From: a virus
DNA length: 64,000 nucleotides
Strand: one strand, 5' to 3'
IMG/VR virus record: IMGVR_UViG_3300036945_000368
Location: 16,031 to 80,030 of that record
Each line of letters starts with the position of its first letter. Position 1 is the stretch's first letter. Of this stretch, positions 23,080-33,300 are shown piece by piece. The translations under genes and the position numbers were made by a program. The notes under the pieces are model-generated. The model was given only the letters and a program-made list of their open reading frames with translations. It was not told the origin of the DNA and did not search any database.

Positions 23080-23307
23080 TTACATACCTACAACTAATTT
23101 AAGCACATTTGTAATTCCAATCGATTGAGAGAGAATGACAAGTACTGCACCAGTAGCTAAATACTTAATCTGATTAAGAGTCTTTTCAATACTTGATAAT
23201 GAAGCACTTAATACTGAAGAAATATCTTGTAACTTCTTTAATTCATTTGCATGGTCATCAACTTTTAACTCAAGTTTAATAACTCTATGTTCAATTTGTT
23301 CTTGCAC
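23080..23307 (-). CDS. XhlA-like coiled-coil membrane protein, 75 aa
   Basis: Residues 3-48 form a coiled coil (VIKLELKVDDHANELKK), followed by one hydrophobic C-terminal segment (residues 50-73). That layout matches small XhlA-type lysis-associated proteins. It lies directly upstream of holin and endolysin genes, so an accessory lysis role is probable, not proven. Confidence 0.6.
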   Translation of the reverse strand: MQEQIEHRVIKLELKVDDHANELKKLQDISSVLSASLSSIEKTLNQIKYLATGAVLVILSQSIGITNVLKLVVGM

Positions 23308-23308
23308 G

Positions 23309-24544
23309 TTACTCTCCGATTAATTTTGCTATTAGTCTCTCTAATTGAGAAATTCGTTTATCTTGCTCTACAACTCTTTCGGCTAACTTAACAGCAGATA
23401 CCATAGCAGCATTACCATAAGCAACAGATAATTTGCCATCAGCTCCCTCGATAATGGCATTCGGCAGAAAAGTTCGTAAGGATTGAGCCCCAACTCCAAC
23501 CTGTGTTTTATTTTCACAGTCTAGCCGATCATAAATTCCATGCTTTACTTTAGCTAGTTGCTCAATATAATCTACTGGAAGTTCACGCCAATTAGTTTTT
23601 AAAGTCTCGTCTGAGAATGCTGTAATGTCACCACCTGATATAAAGTTAGCATTATTATATGTCCTAACATTACCAGCTTCAGTTGCATGAATACCTACGG
23701 CATAAGTTTCATTATACCAGCCAGTATCACCTGTTGATCTGTGCCAGTTAGGGCAACTAAAGGAACCTGCATATAACCAGTCAGAAGATGGGTTACAGTA
23801 AATTCCTCCTGTAGCATATACACCATTACCAGAGCCCCAAAGCATTTGGTAAGTGCTATTAGAGTCATTACTATAGTTGATAACTACGCTACCAGCCGTG
23901 CCACTAATAGAGCCTTGAATCTGATTATTAAAAGTTTTAGTGCCTCCAATAGTTTGATCACCGGATGTGTACACTCCATTAGTAACGCTACCAGCGTTAC
24001 CTGAAATACTACCTGTAATTTGATTACTAAAAGTTTTAGTGCCTCCAATAGTTTGATCACCAACTGTGTAGACACCGTTAGTAACACTACCAGCATTACC
24101 TGAAATAGTACCGGTAATTTGACTACTAAAAGTTTTTGCACCTCCAATAGTCTGAGTACCTGTAGTATATACACCATTAGTGACAGTACCAGCATTACCT
24201 GAAATATCCCCACTAATCTGGCTACTGAAGGTTTTTACACCTCCAATAGTTTGAGTACCAGTGGTATATACACCATTGGTTACAGTTGCAGCATTACCTG
24301 AAATGTTAATACCGTATAAGTCATTTGTAACTAAGTCAACCCAAGTTGAACCGTTCCATTTACGCCACTTATTATTTTGGCTACTCCACCCAATAGAATC
24401 TACCGGAAGGTTACTAATAGTTGGGTCGCCTGATGGAGATTTAGCAGGGTCCAAACCTCTTGCTAAATCATCAAAGCGATTATCCAACTCTTGTACGAAA
24501 TTTATATACCCACTCGTTTGAGTAGGTAAACTATGATTTGCCAT
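23309..24544 (-). CDS. tail fibre with S74 intramolecular chaperone domain
   Basis: 411 residues. An N-terminal 80-residue attachment part (DNRFDDLARGLDP, WRKWNGSTWVDL), then four 33-residue repeats of the type SGNAGTVTNGVYTTGTQTIGG plus a partial fifth, then a receptor-region stretch. The C-terminal S74 domain is SDETLKTNW...VGVGAQSL and ends in a coiled coil. S74 domains fold the trimer and then cut themselves off at the Ser-Asp. It follows the tail-tip gene by 3 bases and probably is attached to it. Confidence 0.88.
   Translation of the reverse strand: MANHSLPTQTSGYINFVQELDNRFDDLARGLDPAKSPSGDPTISNLPVDSIGWSSQNNKWRKWNGSTWVDLVTNDLYGINISGNAATVTNGVYTTGTQTIGGVKTFSSQISGDISGNAGTVTNGVYTTGTQTIGGAKTFSSQITGTISGNAGSVTNGVYTVGDQTIGGTKTFSNQITGSISGNAGSVTNGVYTSGDQTIGGTKTFNNQIQGSISGTAGSVVINYSNDSNSTYQMLWGSGNGVYATGGIYCNPSSDWLYAGSFSCPNWHRSTGDTGWYNETYAVGIHATEAGNVRTYNNANFISGGDITAFSDETLKTNWRELPVDYIEQLAKVKHGIYDRLDCENKTQVGVGAQSLRTFLPNAIIEGADGKLSVAYGNAAMVSAVKLAERVVEQDKRISQLERLIAKLIGE
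23880..24306 (-). repeat. tandem 99-bp coding repeats in the fibre gene
   Basis: Four near-identical units of 33 codons, plus a shorter fifth, encode GNAG-VTNGVYT-G-QTIGG-KTF--QI. Such arrays can gain or lose units by slippage and so change fibre length. Confidence 0.85.
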
Positions 24545-24546
24545 TA

Positions 24547-27500
24547 TTAATATCCTTTAATAGACCAACCGACTCGGGCATCTTGCCTTACACCGGACGT
24601 TGAGTTAAAAACATAAACTCGCATTGATTGCGCATATGTGACTACAGCACCAGATGTACTAGATTGACCAGTAGCTACAGCCGTATATTGGTTATCATTT
24701 ATCTTAGTTATTATATATACACCACTAGTGCCTGAACCACTAGAAAATGCTAGTCTAACTGCTTGACCTGTAATCAAACCGTGCGCAGTAGCGTTAACTG
24801 TAATAGTACCTGAACTAATTGCATAGGTACCTGAGATAGTTTCCTCATTAAAATCATAAACAGCTGTTAATGGGGTAGTACCAGCAGCTGTTAGATTGAT
24901 ACTTTGAACCGCGATAAACTCTTTATTAAAGTTTACAATAGTTCCTAAACTGTCTGCAAGTAAACAAGTAGCACTATCAGAATCTGATATCTGCTTATTA
25001 TCTAAACGAACTATTAATTTATCTAACTTATATAAATCTGCAGTTGTATTAGCTAATGCATTAATAGTAACCCTAATATATTGAAAGTTAGTTGCAAATA
25101 TGGCATCAAGTTTTTGAGGAGGTGTCCATGTTGTACCGTTAAGGCTAGTTTCAATTTCTGTATAAACAGAAGGTGTACCACTTACTACAGAACCTGTAAA
25201 CTCTACGGTAATACTGCTACTAGCTAATAACTGATTATAATTAAACACTTCTTGATAATACGCAGGAGCAGTATTGGGTTGTGAGTAAATAGGGTAGTTT
25301 GCAGCAACTTGATCTTCAGGTGTATTCCATGACCTATTAGAAAAATGCTGTGCCCAAGTCTCAGAGTTATTTACTAACATCAACAGTGATGTTGAGTTTG
25401 TAATATTACTTACATTGCTTTTTGTAGCTTGTAATGTACTAATGTATTCAGCATTAAATACGAAGTCAGGTGGTTGAGAAACTGTTAGTGCAATAGGAAT
25501 AGGTGTAGATTCTCTATCATCAGTATCAACTACTGCTAACCAATAAGTATAGTTACCACCAGCTAATTCAAAGATAGAAGTAAAAGTACCACTCTTTTCA
25601 CCAATAATCTTATCTGCATCTTCCCAAGATACTCCACGCTTAATTAAGATATGTGAAATTGGTAAGCTAGTCTTATTAGGTAAAACCCAACGAAGCAATA
25701 CGTTATTATCCACAACGTCTGCATTGAAAGATACAATAGGTGCTGGAACATACTTAGGTACAGTTAGTGTAGCCGCTGGACTTACGTTACCGCTGATATC
25801 TATTACTTCGATTGAAATAACGGCATTACCTACCCAATCAGCATTACTGATGTACTTAGTGCTTGCAGTTGTTAAAACTTCTGTAGGTTTATCTGGCTTA
25901 GTAATAGTCAGTTTATATTCTCTAATAGTAAAGTTAATCTGGCTAGGAGGTTCCCAACTAAATGTAACTGTAGAATGAGTATTACTAGAGCTACCATACA
26001 CATATGATAAGTTTGTAGGCTTATCAGGTAATGGGGCAGTGTAAATAATACTTGCACTAGTTGCACTATAATTATTTCCATAGTCATAGGCTCTAATATA
26101 GTATGTTGTACTGTGGGCTGAATCTTCTGCTAAGGTAGAGCAGGTATTAGTTGAACCACTAAACACTCTATTTGCAGATGTACCCCAACCAGTATTTGCA
26201 GTTCTTACTTCATAACCTTTAATATCAATCTCGGAATTATTATCCCAACTTAATCTTAAACGTCCAGTGTTGAGTTCTGCTTCATAATTAAAGTTAGTGA
26301 CTTGACTAGGTAGAGATGTTTTACCAACAATAGTATTGTTAGCCCATTCAGTCCATTTACCAAAGCGTCCGTCTGAAGTTACATAACGTAATCTTACCTT
26401 ATAAGTTTCACCTTCAACAACATTAGGCACTAGAATAGAACCAGAAGTATAATCTGTGCTGTTAATATTATAATTTAAACTATCAGTAGAAGCTGCATAA
26501 TCATATTGAATTTGAACAGATGCTATAGTAGCTGGAAGTTTAATATCATTAGTGTAAGATACTTTTAAGTTATATTTGAAAGCACCATCAGAGATTTTCT
26601 CCATTACTGACTCATCGCTGACAAGTTTAGTAATAGTTGGAATACTATCACCAAGACCTGCTAATGTTAACTTAGGAGGTAAAGTAATTTGAGATTCAAA
26701 AACTGTACTTGCTGTTAATGTTAAATAATCAGTAAAGATGTTATAGGTATCTGTTACACCATAATCAACTAAAGTAATTCTAGCTGATTTATTAGTTGTA
26801 GGTTCAATACTCAGTACAATTAAATCCTGAGCTTCAGAATCAAGTTCACCAAACATAAATAAATCAGATGCATTAACTTCAGTACTTGTTGTAGAACTTG
26901 TAAGAGTTATCTGAGAGTAGTATCCATCGATACCTACGCTTTGAACATTTCGTACAACTGAGCTACCATTAGAAGAACGAACTCGAATAGTATAATTCAG
27001 ACCGGACTGCATAGGAACTTCTTCGTCAAGTTCAAATACTGTGCTAGAGATTCTATTCTTAATCCTACCTGATGCTAAACCCCACATAGGGATATCATGA
27101 GATACTTTTACACGGTCACCGCGATTACAAACAAGGTATTCAATATCTACGTTAAGAGTATAAATCTCTGGTCTTAGTTTAGATTGCGCCATATGCCACT
27201 TAGCATGATCGATTACGCTGGACTTTTTAGTAACACCGGGGAGTTGAATCGCTTCAAACAATTCAGCATTATTTTCATTTTTACCAATTGCATATACAAT
27301 AATTTCACTCTCTTGATAGTTATTATCTTCATCAAAGTATGTTACTCTTAAACCATCTGGTAATTTAGGTAATGCTTTTGTTGATTCAAATCCCCAACTA
27401 TTGTGTGGTGTAAAATGCTGAATAATATTTTCTTTAGCTTCATCAATAGTAACTGTCCACTTACCATCGATTAAAGCAGGACTTGCTCTACCTGCAGCAC

Positions 27501-29466
27501 AAATATCTCTTAATACTTCTAGTACGCTGCGTTGTGAACCAAGTACTGCGTTATATTGGAAACCTTTTGTATTGCAGTATGTAGCCCAATGTTGTAATTG
27601 AACAAGATCAAACTTAGCAGAAGGGTTTGTAATCTTTTGTGAATTAGCAGGATGCTCTAAAACATATCTGAATAAATCTGCAGGGTTACTTGTTGATGCA
27701 TCCACCCAAGCAGAACCATTCCAAGATTTACAGTATGTTTGTACGATTGCATTTAAGCCTTCAATAGAACCGTTAAGTTGATCTGTAGCTTTAATCTTAA
27801 AAGCTGATTTCGCAATCTTAGCTCCAACAGGGTCTAAAGCCGGTGTTGAATTTCTAAAGAATGTTACTGCATGTAAAATGCTTGTATGGTAATATCTGTA
27901 CTCAGGATTATCTTCTACATTATCACCAGTTGTACGTCTAATGCGTATAGAGATGCCATTATTAACTGGAATAATACTATCGTAGATAGAAAAAGTCTTA
28001 GTATAAGTAAATGCATCCTTCTTAGGAGCATCATCACCAATAGTAATTGAGCCTAATGAAATCCAACTTGTATTATAAAACTCAATATCAAAACTTACAG
28101 GAGCAGTTGAACTATCACCAGCGCCACTACCTTTGGCTTTAATCTTACGCAAGCCTTGAGGGAAGTGTAAAGCTATTGTTACACTATCTACTGCTTCAGT
28201 TGAAATAGATGTAGCCCAAGGTCCAGCTGTTACAACAGTCTCTGGATTACCATCACAACCTAATTCAAGATTAGGGTTAGTTGGTGTAACATCCTTACCA
28301 TAAATCGCATTGAACTTATCTAATTGTAATTGAGTAGGTTCTGTTTTTCTATCTAATGTTTCTAAAACATAATCTGTGTAGTTACTGATCGGTTGTTCAC
28401 CAATTTTTAAAGTGGCCTGATCAATTGTTAAAGGTCCATAACCCCAAGTTAAGAGCATAGATAAATAACTATCTCTATCATTCTCATAGGTTAAATAGTT
28501 ATATGAACCTAAAGGAGGTGTCATTTTAACTTTACCTAAGACTACAGGAATAGCCCCATAAGGTGTAGCTTGATTTGATGCACCATCTACCATTAACTGC
28601 CGTTCACTGCTACCGGCATCCCTTGGCCCTGCAGGGACTCTGATTGGGGCGATGTAATTTACTAATGCCATACCAACCATACTAACTGCTACACTACCCA
28701 TTGCAGCAGCGCCAGCAGACCATCCAGCACCTGTTGCACCACCCGCTGTTGCTGCTACTTCAGGTGCAGCTAAGTATGCTCCAGTTTGTACAGCAATATA
28801 CATTACAGCTAAAGATAGTACAAGTCTAGTTGTATCACCACCAGTAGGTACTGAACGGTACTCTACCTTATCATTGTCATTTAAGGTAACCTCTGACCAA
28901 TTAGCTTGATCAATAATCTTACCGTTAACAATAATATTGACCTTACTTTGAATCTCTTCAGGTACGGCATACTCTTTTAAAATCCAGTTAGCTAATACAT
29001 CCAGTTTTGTACCATTAGGTACTGGCATAGTGTAGCGCTCAGTTCGAAGGGGATGAGGAACTACGTTTAAGGTTGTACTATTAGCATTATATTTAAAGTA
29101 ACCAACAATGCGTTTTTTCCAGTAAGGAGAAGCAAAAGCTTCGATAGCTGAATCATAACCATCTCGTGCATGAATAAAATGCGTAGCTGATACTGCAACA
29201 CCGATATGTGAAGCAGACCCCATGATCTTAAATAATACTAGATCACCTTCAGAAGGTACTTCAGTGGATTCCCAACCTTCTTTATATTGAGCGATCAGAT
29301 CAGAAATTCTTTCGATATCGCTGTCTTCATACTCTGAGCTAAAGGATGGAAGCGTAATGGCATACTCATTCTTATAGACTAGTCGGGCTAATCCCCAACA
29401 GTCTACGCCTTCTTCAGTTCTACCTTTGTATTTAAAAGGAATACCGATATAATTATTTGACCACAT
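24547..29466 (-). CDS. tail tip protein: NlpC/P60 + gpI-like + gpJ-like fusion
   Basis: 1639 residues. Residues 1-130 are an NlpC/P60 cysteine peptidase with C23, H87 and H99 (lambda gpK role). Residues 135-280 carry a ubiquitin-like stretch and a hydrophobic A/G-rich segment as in gpI. From about 285 on is the gpJ-type central tail hub (YGAIPVVLGKVKMTPPLGSYNY, then hub domains). Fibronectin-III-like repeats follow at about 1020-1330 and an adhesion C-terminus. In lambda these are three genes. It closes the tail tip, degrades the wall on entry and determines host range. Confidence 0.9.
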   Translation of the reverse strand: MWSNNYIGIPFKYKGRTEEGVDCWGLARLVYKNEYAITLPSFSSEYEDSDIERISDLIAQYKEGWESTEVPSEGDLVLFKIMGSASHIGVAVSATHFIHARDGYDSAIEAFASPYWKKRIVGYFKYNANSTTLNVVPHPLRTERYTMPVPNGTKLDVLANWILKEYAVPEEIQSKVNIIVNGKIIDQANWSEVTLNDNDKVEYRSVPTGGDTTRLVLSLAVMYIAVQTGAYLAAPEVAATAGGATGAGWSAGAAAMGSVAVSMVGMALVNYIAPIRVPAGPRDAGSSERQLMVDGASNQATPYGAIPVVLGKVKMTPPLGSYNYLTYENDRDSYLSMLLTWGYGPLTIDQATLKIGEQPISNYTDYVLETLDRKTEPTQLQLDKFNAIYGKDVTPTNPNLELGCDGNPETVVTAGPWATSISTEAVDSVTIALHFPQGLRKIKAKGSGAGDSSTAPVSFDIEFYNTSWISLGSITIGDDAPKKDAFTYTKTFSIYDSIIPVNNGISIRIRRTTGDNVEDNPEYRYYHTSILHAVTFFRNSTPALDPVGAKIAKSAFKIKATDQLNGSIEGLNAIVQTYCKSWNGSAWVDASTSNPADLFRYVLEHPANSQKITNPSAKFDLVQLQHWATYCNTKGFQYNAVLGSQRSVLEVLRDICAAGRASPALIDGKWTVTIDEAKENIIQHFTPHNSWGFESTKALPKLPDGLRVTYFDEDNNYQESEIIVYAIGKNENNAELFEAIQLPGVTKKSSVIDHAKWHMAQSKLRPEIYTLNVDIEYLVCNRGDRVKVSHDIPMWGLASGRIKNRISSTVFELDEEVPMQSGLNYTIRVRSSNGSSVVRNVQSVGIDGYYSQITLTSSTTSTEVNASDLFMFGELDSEAQDLIVLSIEPTTNKSARITLVDYGVTDTYNIFTDYLTLTASTVFESQITLPPKLTLAGLGDSIPTITKLVSDESVMEKISDGAFKYNLKVSYTNDIKLPATIASVQIQYDYAASTDSLNYNINSTDYTSGSILVPNVVEGETYKVRLRYVTSDGRFGKWTEWANNTIVGKTSLPSQVTNFNYEAELNTGRLRLSWDNNSEIDIKGYEVRTANTGWGTSANRVFSGSTNTCSTLAEDSAHSTTYYIRAYDYGNNYSATSASIIYTAPLPDKPTNLSYVYGSSSNTHSTVTFSWEPPSQINFTIREYKLTITKPDKPTEVLTTASTKYISNADWVGNAVISIEVIDISGNVSPAATLTVPKYVPAPIVSFNADVVDNNVLLRWVLPNKTSLPISHILIKRGVSWEDADKIIGEKSGTFTSIFELAGGNYTYWLAVVDTDDRESTPIPIALTVSQPPDFVFNAEYISTLQATKSNVSNITNSTSLLMLVNNSETWAQHFSNRSWNTPEDQVAANYPIYSQPNTAPAYYQEVFNYNQLLASSSITVEFTGSVVSGTPSVYTEIETSLNGTTWTPPQKLDAIFATNFQYIRVTINALANTTADLYKLDKLIVRLDNKQISDSDSATCLLADSLGTIVNFNKEFIAVQSINLTAAGTTPLTAVYDFNEETISGTYAISSGTITVNATAHGLITGQAVRLAFSSGSGTSGVYIITKINDNQYTAVATGQSSTSGAVVTYAQSMRVYVFNSTSGVRQDARVGWSIKGY

Positions 29467-29509
29467 TAAAATACCTCATAAGAATAGGTTGCTATTAAAT
29501 TATGCTTAC

Positions 29510-30031
29510 TCAGAACATACCGGGGAAATATCTCGGACTGAATGAATGCATTGGAAAAGGTTCTCGTTCTAAATCTACCATTGCTAAATTAGTCGTAACC
29601 GTATTTGCATTATATGTAAAACTGTTAATATAAAAACCTTCAAAAGATACTTCCACTACGTTAGGTGTCTTAGATAAAACTAGTTCCATCTTAATAGAAG
29701 GTGGAGATGTAATTGACCTAATAATAGGTGTAATTAATCTCGTCACATCGTGCAATGTAATTGAGCATCTAGGAGCTTGTGCTTCATCTTCACTAGGCAG
29801 ACCAATTTCCATAGGTAAGAATATATAATCCTGCCCATTACTTTTTACACCGTATACAATCTCAGTATCTGTTTCACTAAGCCGTTGAGTATATCCGTCA
29901 GCTAATCTTGCAATTACATTTGACGGATTTTCAGGGTCATAGATAGTTAGTAAAAAGATTAAATCAGAGTCAGCTTCTGGAGAGAAAACTGCTCTGAGTG
30001 CTTCTGGTGACATGGTAGTTAAACGACTCAT
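29510..30031 (-). CDS. minor tail protein, DUF1833 / gpL-like
   Basis: 173 residues, opening with LTTMSPEALRAVFSPEADSDLIFLLTI, a pattern of the DUF1833 family that occupies the gpL place in many siphoviruses. It lies between the gpM-like and tail-tip genes, the lambda M-L-K order. In lambda gpL is a tip component with an iron-sulfur cluster. Here only one cysteine is obvious, so the cluster is probably not conserved. Confidence 0.75.
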   Translation of the reverse strand: MSRLTTMSPEALRAVFSPEADSDLIFLLTIYDPENPSNVIARLADGYTQRLSETDTEIVYGVKSNGQDYIFLPMEIGLPSEDEAQAPRCSITLHDVTRLITPIIRSITSPPSIKMELVLSKTPNVVEVSFEGFYINSFTYNANTVTTNLAMVDLEREPFPMHSFSPRYFPGMF

Positions 30032-30393
30032 GGTAGAATCTCTAGCTGCAATGAAACTGAGTAAAGTTCGGGCATAATATAACTAGTTGAATATAATGCG
30101 CCATCGCCTTGAGCTACTACTCTTACTTCTACTGTTTGATTAGTCCTCGGATGTACAAAACCAAATCTAGCTGTACCTTGCAAAGTATCCTTTAGGAATG
30201 TTTCAAGGGTTGCTACTTGAGTAGTTGATAGATCGTATGATACTTGCATAGTATCTGGTCTTGTACCTCTTCTGCGTATCTTCGCAGGTCCAGCATCCAT
30301 AGGAGTTCTAAGTAATAAAACTCCACTGGACTCTGAATAGTTTGTTTTAGGTTTCTGCGGTAATGTTAAAGGCCAGATAAAACTGTAAGCCAT
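30028..30393 (-). CDS. minor tail protein, gpM-like
   Basis: 121 residues of beta-rich protein with TRPDTMQVSYDLST and FVHPRTNQTVEVRV, the pattern of small distal tail proteins next to the tape measure (lambda gpM position). It overlaps the gpL-like gene by four bases. The role in joining the tail tube to the tip is inferred from gene order. Confidence 0.72.
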   Translation of the reverse strand: MAYSFIWPLTLPQKPKTNYSESSGVLLLRTPMDAGPAKIRRRGTRPDTMQVSYDLSTTQVATLETFLKDTLQGTARFGFVHPRTNQTVEVRVVAQGDGALYSTSYIMPELYSVSLQLEILP

Positions 30394-30395
30394 AA

Positions 30396-33300
30396 TTATC
30401 TCCTAATAAGAGCTGGTTGAATACCATATGTTGATTTCATAGCTTTCTGTGAAGAGCTACCACTGCGAGTTACTTCGCCAGCTGTCATATCGCCAATAAT
30501 AACTTCTACCTTTCTATTTCCTCTTGAGTCCGTAGTCTCTTGGGTTGTAGCTTGTGCATTTGTGTTATTGATAATACTGACAGAAACATTACTGCCGCCA
30601 CCTTGTGATTGAACACCTAAGGAACCATCCGGACCTCTACGTAGTGGCATAATAGCTTCTGGACCAGCTTCACCCATTAAACCAGTGCCCTTAGCAAACT
30701 TAAATAAAGTAGGACTATCTACGATTGAATTCGTGAATGAACCACCTTTAGCGAAGGCTTGTACTCCGTTGTTCCATGCACCACCTAATGCTTGTGGCAT
30801 TGGGCCTACAAAGTTCTCAGAGCCCGGTGTGTACTGTCCACCAGTCATTCCACTATAAACCCCTTTGATTGTATTTAATATACCTAAGGAGCCACCTGTA
30901 GTTTGATACAATGAAGACATTTGTGCTTGCAACTCAAAACGAATTAAGTTACTAAGCATAGAATCAATCAAACCTTTAAAACTAAATTCACCTGTTTTAA
31001 CAAAGTTTAGAATTGCATCTCCCATACCTTGAAACACATTTGAAAAAGCATCGTTATAAGCATTTAAACGCTTTAAGGACATATCATTATATCTAGCTTC
31101 AGCATCATCAGCAGCTTTAGCAGCAGCTATTTTAGCAGCAGCTAAAGTGTTAGTTGAATCAAGTCTAGTCTGATCTAAAGCCTTTTGCGCTAATGCAGCT
31201 TGCTCAGTATCTTTAGGAGAACCTTCTAAGTTTTTCTCAGCTTGTTTAATGCGCTGTTCAGCAGCGGTAATAGCTGGAATCAACTTATTATACTCATCAC
31301 GATAAGCTTTAATACGTTCAGCTGAAGCGCCATAAGCACCAGCCAATTCCTTCTCAGCTTCGTATGAAGCACTACGTTGATTAGCAGAAGATGCAACAGT
31401 TTTACTAAAATCTATGTAAGCATCCTTGGATTGTTTAATAACTTCTCCAATAGCTCTCATGTTTTCAATAGAGCGGGTAGTAACAGTGTCGGCAATACCT
31501 TTTTTAGTGTTCTCTAAGCTTTTATTTAACTCTTCAAAAGTAGCAGTTAAGTTCTTTACGTCCTGAGAACCAGCACCAGATTTGGCAGATAATGCCTTAT
31601 ACTGAATAGCATAAGCGTCTGCGAATTGCTTCTGAAACTTTTCAACAACAGCCAATTGAGAAGATTCAGACTGTTCTAAGAGTTTAGTATCTTCAGTTAC
31701 ATATTCTGAGCGATCTTTCAAACCGATATCATAGTAGAACTTAAGAACTTTGCGCTTATTATCGTTCATAGATTGAGCCATTTTTAACTCTTCACTATAA
31801 CCTTTTTGAGCGATCTCTAAATTGTTTGGTAATGCAGCTTCACCGAAGATTTCTTTACGAATTCCAGCTAATATTTTAGCTTGTTCAGCTTCACCTATAC
31901 CAGCCTTAAGAGCAGCCTCCTGAAGTTTCAATCTTTCAGCTTCAAATCTTGCTTGTTTAGATAAGGATGCTTCAGCATATTTTCCGTATTTAATTCCAAA
32001 TTCAGCAAAAGCGTTAGATTTATCTTTTGCTTGAGCTACTTTTTCTTCGTTCTCAACCTGTGCTTTCAAACCATCTACAATTGCTTGTTGCTTAGTTAAC
32101 TCTGCTGCTATGAGAGGTCTATCTTTATTACTGGCAAATTGTAATTTATTTAGTTCATCGGTTGCAGCATTTAATTGGCTTGTTAAATCTCCCTTTCGAC
32201 CTGCATTCGCAATTCGGTCCCACATTGAAGAAGCAGCCCTACCTACAGTGTCGAAAAAGGATTCTAAATAACTCATGTCTTTTTGAATATCAGAAGAAGC
32301 TTTTTTCATGGCATCAGAATAAGAATTAATAGCCAATGTCGCGGCTTCTGTTTTCTTACCTTGTTTTTCTAAGCCATCCACGGCTTTCATAATCTCTGGC
32401 GAAATTAAACCAGTGCTTTTAGCTAATTCACGAATAGCTTCAGTTGGTTTCTCGCCTAATTTACTAAATTGCTTAATTGTATCTTCAATTGGTATACCAG
32501 CTGCCTTATTTAAATCGATAGCAGCAGAAGTTACAGCCTGCAAATTATCTGCAGAAATATTTCCAGCTTTAGCTGATGCGGCAATAGCTTGAGCAAACGC
32601 TCCAACGTTGCCTTTAGCTCCTGCATATGTCTTAGATAGAGCTATTGCTTGATCATTGGTAATACCTAAAGCACCTCCTGAAAGGGTTACAGCTCTAGAC
32701 AGTTCACCTTCTTGCTTAATTACTTCTTTTAGACTTACTGCCATTGCAATAAGCGTAGCAATAGCAGCTACAACTATACCACCAGTAAAAACCTGAATAG
32801 CTACACTGATGCCATTTAACACCGAAGATAATCCAGTTTTACCTGTAATAGCTTCCTTAAAAATTAAAGATTCTTTAAGTTTATCAAGAATAAAAGTAGC
32901 TCCAGTAATATCGGAACCAAATTTAATAACAGCTTTACCAGCACTAGCTAAGGAGTTGACAACTAAGCCACCAACAGCGATGCCTACGTCTTTTACACTA
33001 CCTACCATACCTGCAGCAGCGTCTTGAAGTGCTTTACCCATGTCCTTACCTGCGATACCAGCTAAAGCAAGCTGATCTCTTAACTGACCACCCTGTTGTA
33101 GAAGAACAGTCAAAGGGTTTTGACCTGTCATTAAGCCAACACCAATATCGGTAATCTGTGGTCCTAATGCACGAGCTAAGTAATCTACTTGACGGTTACC
33201 ACTCTGTTTATTTGTTTCAGCTAATTTCTTTTTAAATTCGTCTAATTTAACGGTCTGCTCTGCTAAGGTCATACCTGATTGTTTCAAAGCATTCTCAAAA

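Noticed and set aside
23884-24213. A 109-codon minus-strand frame overlapping the fibre repeats, with a periodic L/V-rich product.
   Set aside because: Periodicity comes from the 99-bp coding repeat read in another frame. No start signal.
25724-25978. An 84-codon plus-strand frame opposite the tail tip gene.
   Set aside because: No ribosome site or promoter and fully inside a well-supported gene.
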